DNA from: Bin5 sp022827195
GTDB taxonomy: Bacteria > Chloroflexota > Anaerolineae > Caldilineales > Caldilineaceae
Length of the DNA: 64,000 nt
Assembly (NCBI GenBank): GCA_965208275.1
Contig: OZ242331.1
Location: forward strand, 2,914,001-2,978,000
Reading direction: 5' to 3'
Shown: positions 54,033 through 61,206 of the stretch, one piece after another
How the letters are laid out: each line of letters begins with the position of its first letter
Position numbering within the stretch: position 1 is the stretch's first letter
Made by a program: the position numbers and the translations under genes
Notes under the pieces: generated by a model
What the model was told of the DNA's origin: nothing
The model's database searches: none
The model's input: the letters and a program-made list of their open reading frames with translations, nothing else

Positions 54033-55153
54033 CGTGAGCGTTCAATGATAGAGATGAACTGCCGGCCAACTCGATCCCAGTTCATTTCGCGTTCGACCCA
54101 ACGACGTCCGGCGCGGCCCAGGCGCCGGCAGAGGTCGTCATCGCAGAGCAGGCGCGCCAGAGCCTGAGACAGCGCGGCGGGGTCATCGGGCGGGACGAGG
54201 AGCCCCGTTTGGCCCTCTCGCACAGCTTGGGAGGCGCCGCGGCTGCGCGCGGCCACGACGGGAAGCCCACTTGCACTTGCTTCGAGGTAGACAATGCCGA
54301 ACCCCTCGACGCTGGGCGAGCCCTCCGCGGACTGGAACTCTGCGCGCGTGGGCAGTACAAAGATGGAGGCGCGGCGGTAAATGTCCGGCAGTTCGGATTC
54401 GGAGGTAGGGGCCCCTTCCTGACTCAGGAAACGAACGGCACCGACGATTTGGAGATCACGCGCGAGTTTCTCCAGTGCCGGGCGCGCCGGACCGTTGCCT
54501 ACAATCCAGTACTCCAGGCTTGGCGCCAGTTCCAGCAGAGGCGGCAAGGCGCGCAGAACGGTGTCGATGCCTTTGCGCGAAATGAGCCGGGCAACGGTTA
54601 GGAGGACAGGAGGGCCGGGGCGGCCTGCCGGTGCCGGCGCAAAGCGCTTGGGGTCGGCTGCGGGCAGGACGATTTCAGGGGTGGGCAGACCCAGTTCCTG
54701 CAGACGGCGTGCATTGGCGCCTGAGATTGTCACGAGTGGACTCGCGCCTGCCAGTAGCCGGTTGAAGATTCGGCCATGCCATTTCACTTGCGCGGCTTCA
54801 AAGTCATTGCCGAAGGCGAGCGCGATGTAGCGCCCCGTGCGCAGCAGGGCCGCTGGCAGCAGTAGCCGGGGATGGGCATGTCCCACGATGGTGAGGTGCG
54901 GGCGTATGGTCGCCAAGGCGCGGGCGAAGTGCCAAGGCATCGCCGAGGGCACAGGGAGGACGCGGAAGGGCTCCGTTAGGAACTGCGAAGATCCGGCGCG
55001 TGGGCGAACAACCGTCAGGTCATAGTGTGTGCCGATCCGACGGCTCAGTTCTAAGAGGTACTGCTGCACCCCGCCAATGGACGGTGGAAAGTCCAACGTG
55101 AGGAGGGCGACGCGGTGCATTTGGGGTTGAGCGCCTTCAATACTCGGAGTCAC
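54029..55153 (-). CDS. GT4 family glycosyltransferase
   Basis: This 374-residue GT-B enzyme starts at a GTG that shares one base with the previous gene's stop (TAGTG) and has a GGAGG site. The acceptor loop is SIGGVQQYLLEL, the signature LLTVARLISRKGIDTVLRA and the donor motif VEGFGIVYLEASASGLP. An internal ATG at 55120 would also give an intact domain, but the ribosome-binding site favours 55153. Confidence 0.9.
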   Translation of the reverse strand: MTPSIEGAQPQMHRVALLTLDFPPSIGGVQQYLLELSRRIGTHYDLTVVRPRAGSSQFLTEPFRVLPVPSAMPWHFARALATIRPHLTIVGHAHPRLLLPAALLRTGRYIALAFGNDFEAAQVKWHGRIFNRLLAGASPLVTISGANARRLQELGLPTPEIVLPAADPKRFAPAPAGRPGPPVLLTVARLISRKGIDTVLRALPPLLELAPSLEYWIVGNGPARPALEKLARDLQIVGAVRFLSQEGAPTSESELPDIYRRASIFVLPTRAEFQSAEGSPSVEGFGIVYLEASASGLPVVAARSRGASQAVREGQTGLLVPPDDPAALSQALARLLCDDDLCRRLGRAGRRWVEREMNWDRVGRQFISIIERSR

Positions 55154-56241
55154 TACACCTCCAGATTTCGTGCTCGCGCCGAACGGGCAGAAGCGGAGAC
55201 CAGGGACATGAAGATTGACTCATACGCATCTACGACCTTGTCCTGAGTGAAGTCTCCTGCCCGCTGTAAGCCCAGATTCGCAATGCGCTGCCGTTCAGGC
55301 TCGTCTTGCAGCAATGAAAGCAGGGCCGACCCCAATTCCTCCACACGGGCCAGGCGACCCCACTTAGGGTCTGCAAGCAACGCACGGGCGCCATCGTTCG
55401 GTGTTGCAACGACCGGCGTGCCACAGGCCATCGCCTCGATGTAGGGGATACCAAAGCCTTCATAAGTGCTGGGCAGACAATGAACCCAGGCCGTTCGGTA
55501 GAGGTCGGCCAAGGAGGCGTCATCCGGTTTGGGAATGGAGACGACGCCGGGCGCGCTCACACTCTGGTCGGCGACCAACCATAGTTCGGCTTCGGGCAGG
55601 GCGGGACGTATCTGCGCTTGAAAGACTTCCAGTAACTTTTGACCGCGCTTGCGACCGCCCATCGTACCGACAAAGAGTATGGACGGATGGGCAGACTTGG
55701 GGGTCTCGTCGGCATAGAAGATTTGAGTATCCACCGAATTGGGAATCACGTGGTCAATGCCCGGCACATGGCGGCTGGTAGCGGCGATGTCTGCGACGAC
55801 GACATCCGCCTTCGCCGCCTCCCAGAGTTCGCGAGGGACGAAGGACAGATACCAAAACCTTCTTTTCCAGGTCGGGGCGTGGATTGCTTCGGCCAGGGCA
55901 GCGCCGTGGAAGGTTCGAACGATTGGGGGGCCGGGTTTCCAAAGCAGGGCGTCGTCACCGTGGGCGTGGATTATGTCAAAGCCGCTGAAGTCTTGTGCGG
56001 CGAAGCGGTGAGCAAGGTGCCAGTTTTGCAGCCAGGCGTGCAGCGGACCAGAGGGTCTGTGGGAGAGAACGGTGCGCACATCGTAACGCGCTTCCGCCGG
56101 ACGCTCGTCGGTGGTAAAGACGGTTACCGCGTGACCACGCCGGCACAGGGCGTTGGCCAGTCGATGCGCAACGTAGGCCACTCCACCACACTTGGCGCGG
56201 CTGGCAGAGGGCAGACGAGGGGACAGCTCAGCAATCCTCAA
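55153..56241 (-). CDS. GT4 family glycosyltransferase
   Basis: This 362-residue enzyme has KCGGVAYVAHRLANAL as the acceptor loop, FVGTMGGRKRGQKLL as the hinge signature and YEGFGIPYIEAMACGTP as the donor motif. Its ATG overlaps the GT2 gene's stop (ATGA). It lies in the middle of the operon. The shortened central signature suggests a distinct subfamily from its neighbours. Confidence 0.9.
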   Translation of the reverse strand: MRIAELSPRLPSASRAKCGGVAYVAHRLANALCRRGHAVTVFTTDERPAEARYDVRTVLSHRPSGPLHAWLQNWHLAHRFAAQDFSGFDIIHAHGDDALLWKPGPPIVRTFHGAALAEAIHAPTWKRRFWYLSFVPRELWEAAKADVVVADIAATSRHVPGIDHVIPNSVDTQIFYADETPKSAHPSILFVGTMGGRKRGQKLLEVFQAQIRPALPEAELWLVADQSVSAPGVVSIPKPDDASLADLYRTAWVHCLPSTYEGFGIPYIEAMACGTPVVATPNDGARALLADPKWGRLARVEELGSALLSLLQDEPERQRIANLGLQRAGDFTQDKVVDAYESIFMSLVSASARSARARNLEV

Positions 56242-57152
56242 GATGACAGACTCTTTCGCTTGCGCAGGCCCGCCAAGTATCCCCGCCAGAGTCCTTGAAG
56301 AGCGGAGAAAACCAGCTTCGGCCGGCCGCGAAAGTCGGTTCTCTCTTTGACAAACCAGGCCGTTTCGCGTCGCAGGAAACTGGGCAGATAGCGTTGCCTG
56401 AAGTTCTTGGCGAAGAAATAAGCGATGTTGTGGTGAAACTCAAACAGGTATCTGCTCTCGTTTGATACTTTGCTGGCCCTACTGCCGCCGGTCGGGTGGC
56501 CCAAATGGACGACTGCAGCGGCCGGGTCGTAAGAGATCTGGTAACCCATTTGGAGGACGCGCAGCGAAAAGTCTGTCTCTTCGCGATAGGCATTACCGAT
56601 GTAGGCTTCATCGAACAGCCCTGCCTCGAAAACGATCGTGCGCGGCATGGACATGTTCCCGCCCCTGAGACTGTCGGTCGTGCTTTTCGGCACTTCATAG
56701 TCCCAGAAGTCGATCACTCGTCCACTTGGCAGGATCTCGCATGGTCGCGGTCGCGTGGGCATCTTTCTCTGTTCCACAAAGTTGCCCCCGGTCGCAGCGC
56801 CGATGCCGGGTTGTTCCAGATTATGGAGATGCAGATCAATCAGGTCCACAGGCGGGATGATGTCGTCATCGCAGTAGAGCAGGAAGTCTCCGGTAGCCAG
56901 CTGCGCGCCTATGTTTCTGGCGTGTGGCAGGTTGGGCCTCGGGATGGTGTGCCAACGGAATCGGCCAGACTCTTTCTCCGCGTGAACTCGCAGGAACTGT
57001 TCGGTCTCATATTCGTGCTTCGGCGTCTGGTCGATGACAAGCAACTCGTAGTTCGGATAGGAAAGAGCGAGCAGGTGCTCGATCGTTTCACACAGCACCC
57101 TTTCGCGCTGATAGGTGGGAAGGATAACCGACCAAAAGGGAGAGTTAGACAT
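56238..57152 (-). CDS. GT2 family glycosyltransferase
   Basis: This 304-residue GT-A enzyme has an N-terminal nucleotide-binding segment SVILPTYQRERVLCETIEHL and the DxD-type motif YCDDDIIPP (about 93-101) that holds the metal and donor phosphates. ED-like acidic residues appear in YREETDFSLRVL, as expected for the catalytic base. GT2 enzymes usually invert. It is 75 bases after the flippase gene and has a short C-terminal basic tail. Confidence 0.9.
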   Translation of the reverse strand: MSNSPFWSVILPTYQRERVLCETIEHLLALSYPNYELLVIDQTPKHEYETEQFLRVHAEKESGRFRWHTIPRPNLPHARNIGAQLATGDFLLYCDDDIIPPVDLIDLHLHNLEQPGIGAATGGNFVEQRKMPTRPRPCEILPSGRVIDFWDYEVPKSTTDSLRGGNMSMPRTIVFEAGLFDEAYIGNAYREETDFSLRVLQMGYQISYDPAAAVVHLGHPTGGSRASKVSNESRYLFEFHHNIAYFFAKNFRQRYLPSFLRRETAWFVKERTDFRGRPKLVFSALQGLWRGYLAGLRKRKSLSS

Positions 57153-57227
57153 CCCAAAGTTCGACTTGCCACGCCGAATCGAATTCTTCGAGGCAGCGCG
57201 ATGTAACGGTATTGGTAGAGAGTAAGG

Positions 57228-58763
57228 TTACGGACGAGGCACGAGAAAGTCAACCAGGCTTTGGTAGGCGGGCTCTAGTTGCTTGGGCAAATAGGCGTGC
57301 ATCTGACGCAGAAGGGCATGGTCGCCTGTGTCCAAAGCTGCGAAAGCCCTCAGCATAACCGGGTAAACCAGAATGCCGGCAGCGATGGCAAGAACAAGCC
57401 CTCCGAGCCATGAGCTGATCAGTCCTGCGACGGCGGCAGCAGAAAGGGCTGCGAGCGCGATGCGGGCAACGGATCGCAGGGGAAAGGTGAGGTTGAGCCG
57501 CCGAACCGAATAGGAGATGCCGACTACCCCGGAGACAAGCTGGCTGGCGGAATTTGCGACCGCAGCGCCGACTGCCCCATATGTTGGGATCAGAACAATG
57601 TCCAAGCCTATATTTAGGACGACAGCGACGAAACCGAGGCGCACGATAAAGCTCTGTTTGTCCGCGCTGTGCAGGACTGTAGCGCTCACCGAGGCCAGGG
57701 CGCCTACAATGTTGCCGACGAGAAGAATCGAGAGTACGGGCGCCATGGGCAGGAAGTCGGGCCCATACAGGAGAACGAAGGCCGGGGTTATGGCGGCAGC
57801 TCCGAGGCCGATTGGCATAGCGATCAGAGCGAGGACTCTATACGAAGACGTGTGCAGCGAATTGAAACGTTCGGACAACCCTCCGCCGTAGCCCTGGCCT
57901 GCCAGGGAAGAGAAGGCGGGGAGAAGCACACCGGAAAATATTGCGGGAATCGACATTGCCTTCATAGCCAGGTCAAAGGACTGGCTGTAGTAGGCGATTT
58001 GGGCATCGTCGGCATACCGACTGAGGAAGAAGAGTTCTGAACGTTCGTAAAGGATTGTGTCGATGACAAGAATCAAGGATACGTCGCGGCAGTAAAGGAG
58101 AAGTCGGCGGCTCAGTTCAGGGGGGAGCGATATTGCCGGCGCGCGCTGCATTGTGTAGTGGGAAGGCAGTTTCCTGCCGATCAGGGCGAGCGTCACGATC
58201 CTCCTGGCGAGGATAGAAAGGAGAAGCGCGTGAACGCCAAGACCCAGCGAGGCGACAGTGATGGCGCAGAAGGCGTAGAAGAGGTTGCCAATGAGGCTGG
58301 ACTGGCTGAGCGAGCGGAACTCCTGCGTCCCCTTGGCGGCGGCGAGGAAGAGCCGCTCCAGGACGCCTGGCACAACCGTGATCGCGATCAGAATCAGGGC
58401 GACTGGGTCTAAGGGCGGTGCCGATGCCCACGGCGCCCAGGCGAATAGCAGGGTTGCGCCGCCTACCAGGCCCCCGAGCGCGAGCTCGGCGAAAAGGAGC
58501 CACGCGAAAAGTGCGGAGGCTGTCTGTCTGTCCTGCTTTCCCAGCAGTTCCGCGCCAAACTTGGTCATGGCCTGGCCCAGCCCAGGAGAGGAGACCAGGA
58601 TCAGCAGGCCGGACAACCAGATCCAGTAGTGGAACTGGCCGATCAGAGTGGGGCCAAGCATACGGGCGAGGGCGATGCTTGTAATCAGGCCGAAGAGGAG
58701 GCCCCCAAGCGTGTTCAGGGCGTTCCACCAGGTGTTGCTGATTACCTTGGAATCGACGCTCAT
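57228..58763 (-). CDS. Oligosaccharide flippase (Wzx-like MOP superfamily)
   Basis: This 511-residue protein has about 12-14 hydrophobic helices and the usual polysaccharide exporter layout, beginning NTWWNALNTLGGLLFGL and with 'GVLLPAFSSLAGQGYGG' midway. It should move a polyprenyl-linked repeat unit across the membrane. Its start shares bases with the previous GT gene's stop (TAATG). No Wzy polymerase was recognised in the operon, so either chains are not polymerised by Wzy or it lies elsewhere. Confidence 0.9.
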   Translation of the reverse strand: MSVDSKVISNTWWNALNTLGGLLFGLITSIALARMLGPTLIGQFHYWIWLSGLLILVSSPGLGQAMTKFGAELLGKQDRQTASALFAWLLFAELALGGLVGGATLLFAWAPWASAPPLDPVALILIAITVVPGVLERLFLAAAKGTQEFRSLSQSSLIGNLFYAFCAITVASLGLGVHALLLSILARRIVTLALIGRKLPSHYTMQRAPAISLPPELSRRLLLYCRDVSLILVIDTILYERSELFFLSRYADDAQIAYYSQSFDLAMKAMSIPAIFSGVLLPAFSSLAGQGYGGGLSERFNSLHTSSYRVLALIAMPIGLGAAAITPAFVLLYGPDFLPMAPVLSILLVGNIVGALASVSATVLHSADKQSFIVRLGFVAVVLNIGLDIVLIPTYGAVGAAVANSASQLVSGVVGISYSVRRLNLTFPLRSVARIALAALSAAAVAGLISSWLGGLVLAIAAGILVYPVMLRAFAALDTGDHALLRQMHAYLPKQLEPAYQSLVDFLVPRP

Positions 58764-60037
58764 TACATCTCTCCGCTGCCGGTAGCCGAAGAAGCTGCGG
58801 GCCGCGAACGGCCGGCCGCCACACTGTCATAGCAGGCGACCGTCTTTTCGACCATGCAGTCAAGCGTGAAGTTCGAAAGGGCGCGCATGTAGCCGCGCGT
58901 ACCCATCTCATGTCGTAGCTGGGCGTCGTTTGCCATACGGACCAGGGCACTTGCCAGATCGCTTGCGTTTCCCGGCTCGGCCAGTATGCCGGTTTCGCCT
59001 TGCGCCACAATCTCGGGCACGGCGCCTGTGTGGAAAGCGACGATCGGCTTGGCGTGGGCCATGGCTTCGAGAAAGATGAGACCAAACGACTCGGTCAGCG
59101 AAGGCGCAACGAAGAGATCGCAGCCGGCATAGAGATTGCAAAGAGCGTTCGCGTCGACATGACCAAGGAATGTCGCGCCGGCGCGGGCTTGGGGGGAGGC
59201 AAAGGTGGCAAAATAGTCGCGGTAGCTCCCCGAATGCGGCGCGTCTCCGGTGTCGGCGCCGGCGATCACGAACCTGGTTCGGGGCGCACAACGAATCACT
59301 TCGGGTATGGCATGGAGCAGCAGGTCGATCCCTTTTCGTCTCTCAAGACGGCCGACATAGAGAACGGTAACTCCTTCGTTTTCTGCAACTCGTAGAGCCG
59401 GTCGGGAGAGCGGGATCGGGAGCCCGAGCGGAACCAGGGAAAACCTTGATGTCGGGATGCGATAGAGCTTGGAACAGGCATTAGCGACAAATACGCTGTT
59501 GGCAATGAGGCAGGCCGCGCGGCGGGCGCACAGCGCTTCCAGATAGCATAGAAGACGCATGCCCGGCCGGAGCGGTAGGTTCCCCCTGAGGTGATTGACC
59601 TGCGCGAGCGGGGTGGAGAGGCGGACCACGAGAGGGGCGCGGGGATGAAAGGAGTAGATGAGGGATTCCGAACCCCAGTTGGGCATCTCGACGACGTCAA
59701 ATGGCCCTTGCACCCGTTCCAGGCGGGCTATTTCGCGGTCCACGGCCATGCTTCTCTCAATCGTTCTCCATATTCCGAGTCCCTTGCGCCGAAGGGGAGA
59801 GGGAAGCCGAAATCTGGCGTTTTGCACGGCGTAACGTCTGACTTCGCCGGCCGGCTGGGCCGACCCCGAATGGTCACTGCTGACGACCTCTCTCTGATGC
59901 GAAGCACGCGAAATGACGGAGACATCATGTCCCGCTGCCGCCAAGCCGTGAGCGAGGCGATGTACATATGTGGCGATTCCGCCCGTTCCAATCGGGGGAT
60001 ACTGTTCGCTGACCAGGCAGATACGCATGTATGTCAC
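58763..60037 (-). CDS. GT4 family glycosyltransferase
   Basis: This 424-residue enzyme starts at GTG overlapping the previous gene (GTGA). Key parts are the acceptor loop PIGTGGIATYVHRLAHGL, the signature VLYVGRLERRKGIDLLLHA and the donor motif TESFGLIFLEAMAHAKP. It is the longest GT4 in the operon, with a Ser/Ala-rich tail after residue 400. It is co-transcribed with the flippase. Confidence 0.9.
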   Translation of the reverse strand: MTYMRICLVSEQYPPIGTGGIATYVHRLAHGLAAAGHDVSVISRASHQREVVSSDHSGSAQPAGEVRRYAVQNARFRLPSPLRRKGLGIWRTIERSMAVDREIARLERVQGPFDVVEMPNWGSESLIYSFHPRAPLVVRLSTPLAQVNHLRGNLPLRPGMRLLCYLEALCARRAACLIANSVFVANACSKLYRIPTSRFSLVPLGLPIPLSRPALRVAENEGVTVLYVGRLERRKGIDLLLHAIPEVIRCAPRTRFVIAGADTGDAPHSGSYRDYFATFASPQARAGATFLGHVDANALCNLYAGCDLFVAPSLTESFGLIFLEAMAHAKPIVAFHTGAVPEIVAQGETGILAEPGNASDLASALVRMANDAQLRHEMGTRGYMRALSNFTLDCMVEKTVACYDSVAAGRSRPAASSATGSGEM

Positions 60038-61206
60038 GAACCTTGAGCTGCGGCGACCCTGTAAACGTCAGCGGTCTCTTGTGCGGTACGCTGCCAGCAG
60101 AATCGGGAAGCCCGGCGCACACCATTGGCGCGCATTGCGGCCGCCAGGTCCGGGTTCGTCAGCACCTGCCGCACAGCTTCGGTCAGGGCTTGTGCCGTCA
60201 GTGGTTCTATGAATAGGGCGGCGTCACCCGCCACGTAGGGGAGACTGCTCGCCTTGCTTGAGACGACGGGCGCGCCGCAGGCCATGGCTTCGAGCACCGG
60301 TATACCGAATCCTTCATATAGGCTGGGCATCAGAAAACAGTCGGCACCGCTATAGAGGGCGGGCAGGTCGGCATCGGGAACAGCGCCGGCGAAGATGACG
60401 TCGCCGGTCAGGTCAAGCGCTTCAACCTGGCGTTGTACGGCTTCGAAGAGCCAGCCGCGGCCGCCCACGACCACGAGAGAGTGGGGCCATCCTTCCGCTT
60501 TAAGACGCGCCAGGGCTTGAAAGGCGAGGGCGTGATTCTTACGGGGCTCGAGCGTACCCACCATCAGGAGGTAAGGTCGTCGAATGGAATGGTTCTCTCT
60601 TGCGCGCCGGACCTCGCCTGCGTCTGCTTGACGAAAGTGCTCGTCGATGCCTTCATCAACAACGTGCACTTTTTGCGACGGCGTGGCGTAGAGGTCCAGC
60701 AAGTCGCGCCTGGTATGTTGACTGACGGCAATAATCGCATCGGCTCTGCGCACGAACAAGGGCATTGCGACTCGCAGGAAGGCGCGATTTGCGAGCGTGT
60801 GATGTTGGGGGAACCGCTCGAAAATGAGATCGTGCACGGTCATGACAGCGGGGCGGGTCATCCATGGGAGCAGGTGTTCGGTGGCATGGAAGACACCGCT
60901 GGCGGGAAGCCGGCGTTCGACGACAGGCGCGCGCAGGAGCTGACAGGCAAGCGCGCCGAGCCGCCAAGGGTGTTGACGCAACCGAACCGTACGGGCGGGA
61001 ATAGACGCGATGGGGGCGGGCAGCTGGTGGCCGCTGTGGCTGTTGTAAAAGAGGTTCAGGTCGACGTCGCGGCGGCAATTCTGCCACAGTGCGGAGGCAA
61101 GGCGCTCGGTATAGCGGGCCAGGCCGGCGCGCTGGTGGACGGCAGGTCCAGCGTCGAGGACGACAGGCAGCGGCGATTGGCCGCGGCCGGCGCTGCGGCT
61201 AGGCAC
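60034..61206 (-). CDS. GT4 family glycosyltransferase (first GT of polysaccharide operon)
   Basis: This 390-residue enzyme has GLARYTERLASAL as the acceptor loop, LLMVGTLEPRKNHALAFQA as the hinge signature and YEGFGIPVLEAMACGAP as the donor motif. Its GTG start lies inside the 3' end of the DinG-like gene (8-base overlap), so it is read from that gene's message. It is most similar in the window to the GT at 50486-51613 (DADLPALYSG, WQRTA), suggesting an internal duplication now at both ends of the operon. Confidence 0.9.
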   Translation of the reverse strand: MPSRSAGRGQSPLPVVLDAGPAVHQRAGLARYTERLASALWQNCRRDVDLNLFYNSHSGHQLPAPIASIPARTVRLRQHPWRLGALACQLLRAPVVERRLPASGVFHATEHLLPWMTRPAVMTVHDLIFERFPQHHTLANRAFLRVAMPLFVRRADAIIAVSQHTRRDLLDLYATPSQKVHVVDEGIDEHFRQADAGEVRRARENHSIRRPYLLMVGTLEPRKNHALAFQALARLKAEGWPHSLVVVGGRGWLFEAVQRQVEALDLTGDVIFAGAVPDADLPALYSGADCFLMPSLYEGFGIPVLEAMACGAPVVSSKASSLPYVAGDAALFIEPLTAQALTEAVRQVLTNPDLAAAMRANGVRRASRFCWQRTAQETADVYRVAAAQGS

